A stretch of DNA of 64,000 nucleotides from Erythrophleum ivorense (lineage: Eukaryota > Streptophyta > Magnoliopsida > Fabales > Fabaceae): assembly GCA_026724425.1 (NCBI GenBank), contig JAIUCV010000008.1, positions 27,012,477-27,076,476 on the forward strand. Reading direction: 5' to 3'. The translations under genes were made by a program, and so were the position numbers. The notes beneath the pieces were generated by a model. It was not told the origin of the DNA and did no database searches. It saw nothing but the letters and a program-made list of their open reading frames with translations. How positions within the stretch are numbered: position 1 is the stretch's first letter; the number at the start of each line of letters is the position of its first letter. Below, one piece after another: positions 25,444 through 37,578 of the stretch.

Positions 25444-28400
25444 TGAAACGTCCAGTTTTTGTCAAACGATAGAAACAGATACATTTTCAAAGCAAGTCCC
25501 CTGAAATGAATTAGTTAAGGTTCCAAAAAAATTATGCAGCATTCTAGACTCCTAAAAATGAGAATCCTAGGCTCATACGGAAAGAAAAATAGAGCTAGAA
25601 TGAAGAAGCTAATTGTAACAAAATGTTAACGAAACGTAATGGCATTTTCATAATTTTGACAAAATTTTAGAATTCTCATAAGAAGGCTTTTTAAATGGGA
25701 GTTTTAAGTTCTCTGAGGCTCTCAGAGGCCTTGAAAACTATAGGAAACCTTGGGATAGCTAACCCCTCCAGTGGACATTTTCTAATGTCAGCTGACCCAA
25801 ACTTTCACAGATTTGTTCGTGAAGGTTTTAGCTCTAATTTGAGTGATTCCAAAGGCTTTTTATTAAATTGAAGACCCAAATTTCATAATGAAAAAGATAG
25901 TTCTCAAAAAGGAGCTAAAACGAATTGGAAACAAAAATGCCAAGACGAAGGGATGAAATTAGAATTTTTAAAAGTTCTTTTTAACCTACCTATATATATA
26001 TGTCACGCCCTACCTCTTCATTCATTTAGCCACATTTGTTTCTACCCTAAGCTAGAGGAGAGAGCTAGGGTTTGAGGTGTACTAAGAGGAGAAGAAAAGG
26101 GGGAGAAAAACAAAGTAAAAGGTATGGATTTTCTTAGTTTCTTATGCTTTCTCCTTTGCAAACTCTTTCTCCTCCATCTTCCCTTCTTTCCCATGATTTT
26201 ATTGTAGTCTTGGATCTGTTTTAAGGCAACAATGGTGGAAATTTCGGATTTGAGGAAAGGAGGCCAAGCAAAGTGACAAACAAGCAAGAAAAGCCAAAAA
26301 AACAAGGTAAATCTTCATTCCATGGTAGCTACTCCTTCTTCCCTTCTTCTCCTTGGTTCGTCTCACCTAGAGAGCTTCAAGAAGACATGGATTTTGGGCA
26401 AAACCAAGGGTGAACCTTAAGGAATTGAGTATGGAGAATAAGAATTTACAAAGACAATTAACAAACAACCATAGAAAATCAAGATAGCAAAACTAGGGTT
26501 TCAAGTGTCCCTTGTAAAATCTGATTTGATACAATAATTCCTAGGCCTAAATGAGTGTGGATATACTCTTACGATCCCTAGAAGGCTCCCCATGTGAATC
26601 TTCCACTAAGAAAATAAAGCAAACTCTATGGGTGCCAAAAAAAAGCATAGCCTTGGTCTAAAGTGTTCAAGGCACCTAGGGATAGTTTTAAATTTTTTTC
26701 AAGCCTATTTTTGAGTCATATATGATGGGTGAAGATGAGGGGAAACCTTGGGAAAAATCTAAGAGGTCTAGGGAATAAATTGGCAGTATAGGTTTTATAA
26801 TATAACCTAAAGAAGAAACATGTAGTTAGGCTCCTTGTTTTAATTATGTGATGACTCCAAGAGGCTTAAAAGGAATTAAGAATTATAAATGAAAGAAAAG
26901 AATGGAGCCTAGAACTCAATTGATGGATGTTGCTTTATTAGGTGCATTTTGGAACCATAAAGGGGCTATTAGATCAAATTAGTGTTTAAGGAAGATGTGC
27001 AGCTTTAAAAATGATTCCAAGAACTTAATTGGCTTCCATATATTGTGTTTAGGCCAAGAGAAACAAGCCTTACATCATTGTGAGCGTGTGGTCGAGGAAG
27101 GGAGTGCAATTCTAAGGAGAAAAGTGTGTGGTTGCATTAAAGGTAGCTTTCTCCACCTTCTTTCATACATAGATGAATGTTTGCCTTGTCTTTGAATGTG
27201 TGTATGTGTGTTTTAAGCCATGAAAAGTGTTCTCGCATATGCATATGTATTATGGTACCATGATGTGATATTATGTTTTCAAATGATATTTTATATGCTT
27301 GCTTTGATTTGCTTGAGTGTGGAGAAACCAAGAACCTTCTAGCCATGGTGAGGATGAGCCAAGAATCCTTGAGAATGGTTGAGACAAAGTCTAGAGTCTC
27401 CTAAGAGTAAGGCTTAGTTCATGGCCTTTAAGAAAAAAGGTGAGGCAAGTTTAATAACCTTGAAGAGAATGGATGAGGCTAATCCACTCACTTGGCAAGC
27501 CTATGTATGCTTTATATGACTTGTTCAAATGCCAAGAATGCTTCTTGAATGATCATATATTCCATTATTCTCATGCATACATTTTTAAGACTTGTATTAC
27601 ATACTTTATGTGTGATTGAAAGGGAGATGAGCTATTGGGATTCTTTGAATCTCATTCTCTCCTCTCCAATGTCTTAACATACTAGGTGGACCAAGTGAGC
27701 AAGGTAATGGACGCCACCAAGTGGGAAGATGAAAGTTTAACAACAAAGTGCCTAGTTTTGTCTCTTTTGTAGCCATACAAATGGCATATGATGTAATCCT
27801 ATGATGAAATTGTTGTATAATCATTTGAACATATGTAATTACCCAAATGTTTGATGTATGTATGAGTTTTAGTGCTAAATGAATGGTAATGTGCATTTTG
27901 TGTAGTGAATGACAACTTAAAGCATATGGATTCTTGTGTATGACATGGGGTGAGAGAGTGAGTTTTTAATTTTGGGGTTCATGCAACTTTGAGACATGTT
28001 TGGTAGAAAATTTTAGTGCCTTCCCACGTGCTCAAGTGGTCATAGGTGTCTTAGAAACCAAAATGGACCATTTGGAGCCCTCTTATGACACAAAAGTGAC
28101 CATTTCACAACCTAACGTCAAAATCTAACCAAATGAATGAATTTGCTCATGAAATTTGACATGTATATAGATCTTATCTAGAGATTTTTAGGAAGCAAAA
28201 GACAAGATTATTTGGAGCTCTATGGAATTAATTATGAATTTCCAAAATTATCATTTTTTTGCTGAACTGATGCAGACACTATTCATATGGTCAGTAACTT
28301 AGATTGTGTTGTTTAAGGGCCAAATGATGTCCAGTGTTTATAAAATTTTATAGCCATAAACTAGACATAATAAGGCTTCCATGTCCACTAAGATCACACA

Positions 28401-28918
28401 AATTAGACCTCTGAGCAGGGAGATATGAATTTTTTAAGTTGGAGGATAGTACTAGTAGCTATAGGCAACATCTGGTACTATTCCATCCATTTCTAATGGC
28501 TAGAAGCCACTATTGTGGTCTGGATATATTTTTATATAAATTAGACATCTGTAGATTTCTAGAATGGTAAATTATACTTGATTTTGATTTTTCTAAAATT
28601 ATTTATGATTTTTCAAAGTTTATGACAGTAACCTAGAAATTCTACCTAAGGCTGCATCATTGAATTTCATGAGTTCACTTCATTTGCACAAGTTATAGGC
28701 CACTTCTTGGGATGATTATGAGTTGTAATTGTATAATTAAATAGGAAAATGAGATGGATGACCTCATATGATCCATGGGACACCAAATGAAGAATTCATC
28801 CACTACGCAATGCAAATAAATTGATTATTTTTATTGAATTTTTCCTTCCTCTTCTTGTGTGGTAATGGGAGGAAGCTTAACATTTATGTGAAATGAGTTC
28901 TAGAATTATGGTGTTACA
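25444..28918 (+). mobile_element. Solo F1 LTR inside LTR C
   Basis: A 3475-base plus-strand LTR starting TGAAACGTCCAG, a variant of the TGTAATGTCC start seen reversed in element B, and ending GGTGTTACA. The flanks are CCTTG (25439-25443) and CCTTA (28919-28923), a target duplication with one G-to-A change. Minus-strand LTR sequence continues on both sides at the right register (CCCTTGT, then TCTCTCTAGG). It has a clear TATA box at 25991. No interior is present. Confidence 0.85.
25991..26001 (+). promoter_or_regulatory. LTR TATA box (copy 25444-28918)
   Basis: An alternating TA run about 0.55 kb into the LTR is followed by the leader GTCACGCCC...TTTAGCCACATTTGTTTC, which is conserved in the copies at 29348 and 49388. 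This is the most likely core promoter of the LTR. Confidence 0.6.
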
Positions 28919-29926
28919 CCTTATGTACATTTCTCTCTAGGCCTCCCTCTCTATTTTTGGCAGAAGTGAAGTCGATTTAGTGTGGAGAATGGTGGGGTGT
29001 CCAAATATAAGAGGAAGAAATAAGCATTTATTCATTAAAAATTCCCATTACGTCCCTTTTTTTGACATTTTCTTTCCTGGTTCATTCTAGCTCCTTTTTT
29101 AGAAGCATCCTTTCCATCATAAAATTTAGATTCTCAATCTTATAAAATGCTTTGAAATCACTCAATTTGGAACTAAAACCTTCCCGAGCGAAGGGGTCAA
29201 AATTTGAGTTAACAATCGTTAGAAAACATACACTAGAGAGGTTTTAACTGTCCCGAGGTTTCCCATGGTTTTCAAGGCTTCTGAGAATCTTGAAGAGCTT
29301 AAATTTCCTATTTAAAAAGCCCTCTCATGAGTATTTGATAGTTGTGTTATAATATCTGGTCCTCTGAAAATGAGAGAAAATGTGATAAATGTAACATACG
29401 GTTTCTCCATAAACGAACGAAATTTATTGAATACAAAAATGAATTAGTTAAAGTCCTAAAAAATTTATATAGAATTTTAGACTTCTAAAAATGAGAATCC
29501 CAGGCTCAGACAGAAAGAAAAATGGAGCTAGAATGAAGAAACTAATTTGAACAAAAGGTTGACGAAATGTAAGGGTATTTTTGTCATTTTGAGCAAATTT
29601 TAGAAGTCTCATAAGAGGGCTTTTTAAATGAAACTTTTGAGTTCTTCGAGATTCTCAAAGGCCATAAAAACTATGGGAAGCTCTGGGACAGTTAAAACCC
29701 CTCTGGTAGACATTTTCCAATGACGGTAGGCCTAAACTTTAACGGATTCATTTGGGAATGTTTTAACTCTAATTTGAGTGATTCCAAAGGAATTTTACTA
29801 AATTGGGAACCTAAATTTTATAATGAAAAAGATAATTCTCAAAAAGGAGCTAAAACGAGTTAGAAACGAAAATGGCAAGAATGAAGTGTAAAATGGAAAA
29901 TTTTGAAAGTCTTCCTTAAACCTCCC

Positions 29927-29935
29927 TATATATAT
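29927..29935 (+). promoter_or_regulatory. LTR TATA box (LTR U)
   Basis: TATATATAT followed by GAGGCGCTCC and a leader shared with the copies at 25991 and 49980. It stands about 0.58 kb into the LTR. Confidence 0.6.
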
Positions 29936-30633
29936 GAGGCGCTCCACCTCCTCACTTCATTTATCCACACTTGTTTCTGCCCTAAACCGGAGAGAAACCC
30001 TAAGGATGAGGCACATAAGAGAAGGCAAGAAGAAGGGGAAAACCAAGGCAAGAAAGGTATAAAAATCTTGGTTTTTCAAGCACTTTCCTTCACCAATATT
30101 CTTCTCCTCCTTCTCCTCCTTCTCCTCTTTCTTTCCATGGTTTTATTGAGGATTTTAGTGTTGTTTTGTGGTCAGACCAAGAGGGGAAAATTCAGATTTG
30201 AAGAGAGGAGGCCAAGGAAAGTGAGAAACAAGCAAGAAAAGCCATGGAAATAATAAAAAATCTTCATCTCATGGTAGCTGCTCCACCCCCCCTTCTTCTC
30301 CCTATTTTGCCCCATATATGTAGCTACAAGAGGGTTTAAATTTTGGGTAGAACTAAGGGTGAGTTCTATGAAATTAAGAGAGGAGAGTAAGAATATGCAA
30401 ATACATTCAAGTAAAAACCATTAGATTTCAAGATAGGAAGTCTAGGGTTTTGATTGCACCTTAAACTCTATCATGAATCCTAGCCATATTTTATTATATT
30501 TAAGTATTCATATGAGTTCCTAAGACACCAAGAGAGCTTCCTACATATTTCTCCCATCAAAAGAAATAAAGAAACTCCAAGGGTGATAAGAAGAGTACAT
30601 GCTTTGGATAAAAAGAGTTTATGCACCTAGGGA

Positions 30634-30684
30634 GTGCTTTAATTCCTTCTAAGCTTAGTGTGCTTTAATTCCTTCTAAGCTTAG
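30634..30684. repeat. 26-base tandem duplication in LTR U
   Basis: The unit GTGCTTTAATTCCTTCTAAG plus CTTAGT is present twice in direct succession with period 26. Other F1 copies have one unit at this point, so it is a local duplication. Confidence 0.85.
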
Positions 30685-32840
30685 TTTTGCATCATGTATC
30701 ATGGGAGAGTATGAAAGGAAGCCTTGGGAAAAATTTAGAAATCATAGATAGTGAGATGGCCTTATATATTCCATAATATGGCTTAAAGAAGCAACACCTA
30801 GTTAGGCTCCTAGAATTGATTGTGTGATGACTCCAAGAGGTTTAAATAGAGTCAAAAATCATAAATAGATGGAGAGAATGGAGCCAAGATGATGTTTTCC
30901 AAAGGTTACTTCATTAAGTGTATTATGGAATCATAAAAGGGTCTTATGAGTCACCTAGCTTTTCTAGTGATTGTGTGGCCTTAGAATTTGATTCAAGAGT
31001 ATAATTGGCTTCCATATTATGTGTCTAGGCTAAGAGAAATGATCTACACCTCCTTGTGAGTGTGTGGTCATACGAGAGGAACTAAGTCCAAGGAAGAAAG
31101 TATACAAATGCGACAAAGGTAGTTCTCTCTATCTTCTCTCATGCATGAATGTGTGCTTACATTGTCTTTGAGTGTGTGCAAGTATGTTTTAAGATATGAA
31201 AAGTATTTTAGCATGAGCCTTTATTCCATGGTACCATGATAATGTTTTATGCATTCAAATGATGTTTTATGCACTTGCCTTGGTTTGCTTGAGCGTGGAG
31301 AAGCCAAGAACCCTCTAGCCATGGTAAGAATAAGTCAAGAACCCTTAAACTTGGTTGAGACAAAGTAAAAAGTCTCCTAAGAGTGAGGTTGACTCTCAAG
31401 AGTAAGGTTGAGTCAAAAACCTTTTAAAGAAAATGGGTGAGGCAAATCCAAAATCCATAAGTGAATGGGTGAGGCTAATCCACTCACTTGGCAAGCCTAT
31501 ATATGCTATGTATGACTTGTTCAAATGCCAAGGATGTTTCTTGAATGCTCATACATGTTAACATGCCCATACATGCATTTTCAAGGCTTGTATTGCATAC
31601 TTTATGTGTGATTGAAAGGGAGATGAGCTATTGGGATTCTTTGAATCTCATCCCCTCCTCTTTAATGTCTTAACATGCTAGGTGAATCAATTGAGAAAGG
31701 TAATGGAAGCCACCAAGCCAAGGAGAAGGAGATTGATATCAAAATGTATGAAATGGCCTAGTTATGTCTCTCTTATAGCCACACATATGGCATATGATGT
31801 AATCCCATGATGAAATTGTTATGTAATCATATGAACATATGTAATTACCAAAATGTATGATGTATGAATGAAATTTGATGCCAATTGTATGAGATAACAT
31901 GTTTTAGGTATTGAATGGCAAGATTAGCATTATGTAATCTTATAGCATGAGGTGAGAGAGTAAGTTTCCAAATTATGGGTTTGTGCACCTTTGAGACAAG
32001 TTTATAATGTCATTTCGGTGTATTGCCACGTGCACAAGTGGTCATGGTGGCCTTGGAAACTCAATATGAACCACTTGGACCCATTATATAGCACAAAAGT
32101 GACCAATTTGCAACCCAATATCAAAATCTGACTAAATAAACGAATTTGCCCATGAAATTTGGCACACATGTAGATCTTATTTAGAGCTTTTTGGAAGCTA
32201 AAGTTGGAAAAATTAGAGCTCTATAGAATTAATTATGAATTTTCAAATTTGGAATTTTTTTACTGTTCTAGTGCATGCACTGTTCATATGGTCAATTTTG
32301 TGTTATGTGCCATCTAAGGACCAAATGATGTCCAATGCTTGTGAAATTTTACAAGAATAAACTAAAGGTTATAAGATTTCTATGGCCACCAAGATCACCT
32401 CATTTTGAGGTTAGAACAGAGAGTTATGAATTTTTGAAGTTTGATGTCAATACTAGTAGCACCACTTGACCTCCAGTACTGTTGCATCATAATTCAGTTC
32501 CTAAATGAACTTGGTGTAGTCTAGAGATATTTTTTCATTAGGGTTAACATCTGTAGCATCTCAGATTGACTAAGTTTACATGATTTGGATTTTTGTAAGA
32601 TTGGTTATGAATTTTCAAAATTTATGATAGTAACTTGTGGCAGTAGCCCAGGTAACTGAGACCTTGGGTGCTTTCTGAATGTTAAACGTCTTTTACTTGG
32701 TGTGTCATGACCTAGAATTTTTTGTACCATAAAGTAGACATCTATAAATTTTTAGAATAGTAAAGAATGCATGATTTCAATTTTTCTAGAATTAGTTATG
32801 ATTTTACAAAGTTTGTGACAGAAAGGTGAAGTTTTTGGCT

Positions 32841-32866
32841 GAGGCTACACTATGAGGCTACACTAT
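32841..32866. repeat. 13-base direct duplication at a deletion junction
   Basis: GAGGCTACACTAT occurs twice in succession, exactly where plus-strand LTR U stops and minus-strand LTR of element B begins. It resembles filler DNA left by end-joining repair. Confidence 0.85.
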
Positions 32867-35800
32867 ATAGAAAAATCAACATCAAGCATACTATACCATT
32901 CTAGAAAGCTATAGATGTCTACTTTATGATAAAAATAATTAGGGACCACACCAAGGACGTCTAGCTATTGGAAAGTGATGGAACAATAACAAAGGTTGCC
33001 TGTTGCTACTGGTACTATCCCAGAACTTCAAAAATTTATATCTCCCTACTCAGATGTCCAATTGAGGTGAACTTTATGGCTATAGAAAGCTTATCATATA
33101 TAGTTTACTTCAAAAAACTTTTATGAGCATTGGACACCATTTGTCCCTCTAATGACATAGCACAAGAAACTGACTATATGAATAGTGCTTATACCATAAC
33201 AATAGAAAAATGACAACTTTGAAAAATCATAATTAATTCCACAGAGCTCCAATTAATTTGATCTTTGCCTTTCCAAAAATATCTAGATAAGATCTATATG
33301 CATGCCAAATTTCATAGGCAAATTCATTCTTTTGGTCATATCACATTGGATTACAAATATGCCATTTTGGTGTCTTCCAAAGGTCTCAAATGGCCCAAAA
33401 TTGCATCTAAGACAACCCTAGCCACTTGAGCACGTGGTAAAGCACCAAAATGGTCTACTAAACATGTCTCAAAGGTGCGCACACCTAGATTTCACAAACT
33501 CACACTCTCACCCCAAGGTATACACAAGATTATATAGGTTAGTTCTTGCCATTCAATGTCTAAATCATGCAATATCATCCATATGGCATCAAATCTCAGT
33601 CATACATCATTCATTAATGTAATTACATATTTTCATAAGCTCATACATTATATACAATATTGGATTATATCATATGCCATTTATATGGCTACAAAATGGC
33701 AAAATTCTACATTTTGTTGTCAATCTTCTTCCTTTAGGCTTGGTGGCTTCCATTCCTTGGCTCACTTGATCCACCTAGACATGTTAGACATGTAGAGAGG
33801 AAGGAATGAGATTCTAGGAATCCCAATAGCTCTTCTCCCTTTCAACTATGCATAAAGAATGCAAATCCAAGTCTAAAAATGCATGCATAAGCATCATGGA
33901 GCATGTAGTCATTCATGAAACATTTCTAGCATTCAAGAAATTATACAAAACATACATAGGCTTGCCAAGTAAGTGATTTAGCCTCACCTATTCTTTTCAA
34001 GGATTTAGACTTGTCTCACCCCTTTTCTTAAAGGCTTTGAACTAGGCCTTACTCTTGGGAGACTCTTAGCTTTGTTTTAACTATTCTTAAGGGTTCTTGG
34101 CTGATCCTCACCATGGCTAGTGGGTTCTTGGCTTCACCATGCTCAAGCAAACCAAAGCAAATACATAAAGCATCATTTGAAGACATAAAATAACATCATG
34201 GTATCATGGCATATAGAAGCATGCTAAAACATTTCTCATAGCTTAAAACATATATACATACTCAAGGCAAGGAAAACATCCACTCATGTATGAGAGAAAG
34301 AAGAGAGAGCTTCTTTGTCACAATTACACACTTTCTTCCTTGAATTTAATTCCTCTCCCATGGCCACACACTCATAAGAAGGTGAGAATTGTTTCCTTTG
34401 GCCTAAACACATAATATGGAAGCCAATTGCACTCTTGGAACAATTTATAAATCTACATATTCATTAAAAAAGCTAGATGGTTCAAATGCCTCTTTTATGG
34501 TTCCATAATGCACTTAATTAAGCAACCTTATGAAAATATCATCTTTGCTCCATTCTTTTCATCCATTTATGATTCTTAACTCCTTTTAAGTCTCTTGGAG
34601 TCATCACACAATTAATTCAAGGAGCCTAGTTAGGTGTTGCTTCTTTTAGCCATAATATGGAACCTATAATGCCATTTCACTATCCATAGCTTCTAAAATT
34701 TTTTCAAGACTTTCTCTCATCCTCTTCCATCATATATGACTCAAAATCAAGCTTGGAACAAATTAAAACTATCCCTTGGTACTTTTTCTAGCCTTGGTCG
34801 AAACCATACACCAAGAGAGTATCAAGTGGGTTTGCTTTGTTTTATTGATGGAAGATGCATATGGGAAGCTTCTTAGGGATCTCTAGAGCTCATTCAAATA
34901 CTCATCTTGGCCTAGGAATTCTTATATCAAAACAGAATTTTAAAGGAACACTTGAAACCCTAACTTTTCTATCTTGAAATCTAATTGTTATTTTGTTATT
35001 TTCTTTGCATATTCTTGTTCTCTTCTCTCATGTTCCTAAGATTCATCCTTGATTTGGCTAGAAACTCAACCCCTTAGGGCTGGTCTTACATAGGTCGAAC
35101 AACACAAGAAGAAGAACAAGAAACATTAAGCTTGAAGCATGGCAAAATACCTTAGTTTCTTGGTTCCCTTTGCTTATTTTTCACCTTACTTGGCTTCTTC
35201 TCCTTGAATTCGAAAATATCCCCTCTGTTCTACCCTCAAAATAGACCCAAAAACTTCAACAAAACCATAGAAAGAAAGAGGAGAAGGAGAAGAACAACTT
35301 TGCTAAAGGAAAGACTAAGAAATTCTATTGATTTCATACCTTTATCTTGTGTTTTTCTCCCCCCTTTCTCTTCTCTCTTGTGTGCCTAAATTTTTTGGTC
35401 TCTCTCTCCCATTTTTGGGTGGAATAAAGTTGGTGAAGAAGGGGCATGACTTTTAAAGAGTGTTTAAGAAGCTAATTGTTCATAAAAATTCTAATTTTAC
35501 CCCTAATCTTGGCATTTTTGTTTTTAGTTCGTTTTAGCTCCTTTTTTAGAATTGTATTTTCCATCATAAAATTTAGGTCTTCAACCTTATAAAATGCCTT
35601 TGGAATCACTCAAATTAGAGCTAAAACCTTCCCGAACGAAAAAGGTCAAAGTTTGGGTCAACTGACATTAGAAAACATATACCAGAGGGGTTTTAATTGT
35701 CCTGGAGCTTTCCATAGTTTTCAAAGCTTCTGAGAACCCTAAAGAACTCTAATTTGCCATTTAAAAAGCCCTCTTGTGAAAATTCTAAAATTTGCCCAAA

Positions 35801-36012
35801 ATTACGAAAATACCATTACGTTACGTATCTATTTCGTTAATTTCCATCTAGCCATTTTAGCTTCTATTTTATGGTACCTTTGGCATGCTAAATTCTTTAT
35901 TTAATATCTAGATCATTATTCTAATTTTTTGGACCTTCACCAATTCATTTCAGAAGACCTACTTTGAAAACGTATCTGTTTCTATCATTTTTATTAAAAC
36001 AGAGACATTATA
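32867..36012 (-). mobile_element. Element B 3' LTR (F1), first 0.3 kb missing
   Basis: This minus-strand LTR begins on the + strand about 330 bases into the family sequence and ends GAGACATTATA at 36012 (family GACATTACA, one C-to-T change). The element's polypurine tract follows. By eye it is nearly identical to the 5' LTR at 38665-42159 over long stretches, for example 34300-34400 against 40440-40550. That makes B the youngest F1 insertion that can be dated here. The 61-codon ORF at 35204-35389 recurs at 41313 only because both LTRs are copies. Confidence 0.85.
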
Positions 36013-36025
36013 ATTCTCCCCTTTT
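36013..36025 (-). other. Polypurine tract of element B
   Basis: On the minus strand it reads AAAAGGGGAGAAT between the end of the pol frame (EDEIYLKGEN) and the LTR start. It is the plus-strand primer site of reverse transcription. Confidence 0.8.
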
Positions 36026-36061
36026 AAATAAATTTCGTCCTCAAAGTTTAGATAACAAACC

Positions 36062-36529
36062 TCATGGTAAGAGCTCCGGATATTTCTTCCTCATCTCTTC
36101 TTCTAGCTCTAAGGTAGCTTCTTCGGGAGATAACCTCTTCCAAACCACTTTCACTGGCGATATAATCTTATCCCGGAACTGCTTGAGTTTAGCATCTATG
36201 ATCCAATCTAGTAATGCTATATATGATAGATCATCCTGTAACTGCATATTTTCATACTCTATGACATGTGAGGGGTTGGGCTGGTACTTTTTAAGCTGGG
36301 AGACATGAAATACATTATGAACTTAGCTCAAGTTTAGGGGAAAGGCAAGTATGTATGCTATAGGTCTTACTTTATCAAGAATTTGGAACGGACCTATATA
36401 TTTTGGACTGAGCTTTTTACTTTTAATGGATCAACCTATCCCTGTGACTGGAGACAATCTAACAAAGACATGGTCTCTAACCTTAAATTCTAACGGCCAT
36501 CTACGTTTATCTACATAACTCTTTTGTCA
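36062..36529 (-). pseudogene. pol: Integrase C-terminal region and chromodomain (Tekay-type chromovirus), element B
   Basis: On the minus strand this encodes the end of a gypsy polyprotein. The order is the integrase tail (LEFKVRDHVFVRLSPVTG), the GPF-containing module (KYIGPFQIL), HNVFHVSQLKKY, and then a chromodomain-like end (VKVVWKR..PEEATLELEEEM). In living chromoviruses this tail guides insertion into heterochromatin by binding histone H3 marks. Three in-frame stops interrupt 36300-36529. Only the last 61 codons (36062-36247) are open. The conserved Trp of EATWE is Leu here. It is followed by about 12 codons ending at the polypurine tract. The 114-codon plus-strand ORF at 35964-36308 is the antisense shadow of this domain. 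It is an unambiguous family assignment but a dead gene. Confidence 0.9.
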
Positions 36530-37095
36530 ACTCTGAGCCGTTAGGAGCTTCTTTCTTCTGGTCTCAATTTGCCTAGAGGATTGGTCCACTAACTCTGGGC
36601 CTATGAGGCTTCTTTCTCCTAACTCAACCCAACACATTGGAGACCTACACTTCCTCCTATATAATGCCTCATACGGTGCCATCTGAATACTTGCATAATA
36701 GCTATTATTATAGGTAAAGTCCACTAGAGGCAAGTATGTATCCTAGTTTCTTTTCATTTCTAGTACACATGCCCTCAACATGTCCTCTATGGTTTGGATG
36801 GTTCTCTCTGTTTGAAGGTGATAGGCTATGGTAAATCTAAGCTTAGTACTTAAAGCATCCTGTAATGATCTCCATAAGTTTGAAGTAAACCTAAGATCTC
36901 TATCTAATACTATGCTTCTAGGCACACCATGCAATCTCACTATCTCTCGAGTGTACAGCTAGGCTAATTTGTCTAGGGTAAATGTGGCTTTCATTGCTAA
37001 AAAGTGAGCTATCTTTGTTAATCTATCCACTATTACCTATATGGCACCATGCCCTGATGATGTTCTGGGTAAACCCATAACAAAATTATGTAATA
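36530..37095 (-). pseudogene. pol: Integrase catalytic core, element B
   Basis: The minus strand encodes the integrase core: DFV-like start (HNFVMGLPRTS), VDRLTKIAHFLAMK, VRLHGVPRSIVLDRDLRFTS, then IQTIEDMLRACVLE and VDFTYNNSY..APYEALYRRKC. These are hallmark segments of Tekay/Del integrases. Catalytic residues are damaged: the first Asp is Asn, the second Asp is kept, and the third residue (Glu) sits in QTERTIQ where the family has a four-residue longer QTDGQSERT. Stops replace Trp in the AIWVIVD segment and a Lys further on. The zinc-binding N-terminal part, RNase H and reverse transcriptase are absent, because Gag sequence joins directly at about 37100. It can no longer produce an enzyme. 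Confidence 0.9.
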
Positions 37096-37105
37096 ATCTA
37101 TCTAG

Positions 37106-37421
37106 TAGAAGGCTGCTTAGAGGCTAGAGGTGTTTGAGCTGGTAGAGTCTGAGCAACCATCTGTATGTGTGGCTGTAGGTCAAAATGAGTCACCCCTGAA
37201 TGCTTGGAATGATCTAAGTGTTGTGGTGGCTGTGGAGGAGGAGATGTAGGGCCCTCACTATCTCTCTGTACAAGTCATTCCTATAACTGTATAATCACAT
37301 CCTGGTGCTGATCCAGGTAAGCCATTATAGCCTGTAGGGCTGTAGCTATTGCATCACTAGGCTCGGCTCTATCATTTGCATGAGCCTCTCTAGAAGGCCT
37401 ACCTCTTCTAGTGTTCACTAA
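37106..37421 (-). pseudogene. gag: Gag N-terminal remnant, element B
   Basis: The minus strand carries the start of Gag. VNTRRGRPSREAHA follows the position where ATG is expected (here TTA, 37419-37421), followed by a Gln/Pro-rich stretch (PPPQPPQH) and then a stop at about 37098-37105. Two in-frame stops lie in the middle (near IQL and MTC). VNTRRGRP is a typical opening of plant gypsy Gag proteins. The capsid core, zinc knuckle, protease, reverse transcriptase and RNase H are missing, because integrase follows directly. About 3 kb of interior has been lost, leaving element B internally deleted and non-autonomous or dead. Confidence 0.8.
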
Positions 37422-37565
37422 TGCTCTGAAACATTATTAACAAATTTTAGCATCAAAAGGGAACACACTCACCACCATCACACTCAATTCATCCAAATAA
37501 ACTCATATACATGAAGGCAACTCATATTCACAAGCCACAATCCACATCAAAGTACCTGAACCTTT
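37422..37565 (-). other. Element B 5' leader
   Basis: Non-coding leader between the primer site and the Gag remnant. The part from 37494 rightward is present again at 38576, as part of a 1082-base tandem duplication. Confidence 0.7.
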
Positions 37566-37577
37566 GCTCTGATACCA
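37566..37577 (-). other. Primer binding site of element B, first copy (tRNA-iMet)
   Basis: The minus strand reads TGGTATCAGAGC, a perfect match to the 3' end of initiator tRNA-Met. It stands five bases from an LTR edge at 37583. Confidence 0.9.
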
Positions 37578-37578
37578 A

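Larger units (their letters stand above)
29348..32866 (+). mobile_element. F1 LTR U, plus, 3' end deleted
   Basis: It starts TATAATATCTGGTCC, a variant of TGTAATATCCGG, directly after TGTGT, the expected left target duplication. It runs about 3.5 kb in normal F1 order and stops at AGGCTACACTAT, before the final 0.3 kb that full copies have, so the GGTGTTACA end and right target duplication are absent. It abuts a minus-strand F1 LTR of element B that has lost its first 0.3 kb. A 26-base tandem duplication lies at 30634-30684. The ORF of 116 codons at 29903-30253 lies across the promoter and leader and is not conserved. Confidence 0.8.

Noticed and set aside
29903..30253. Plus-strand ORF of 116 codons with a Leu-rich segment
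   Set aside because: It spans the LTR promoter and leader. The Leu run comes from CTT/CTC repeats, and sister copies do not keep the frame.
35964..36308. Plus-strand ORF of 114 codons
   Set aside because: It is the antisense shadow of the integrase tail and chromodomain of element B.
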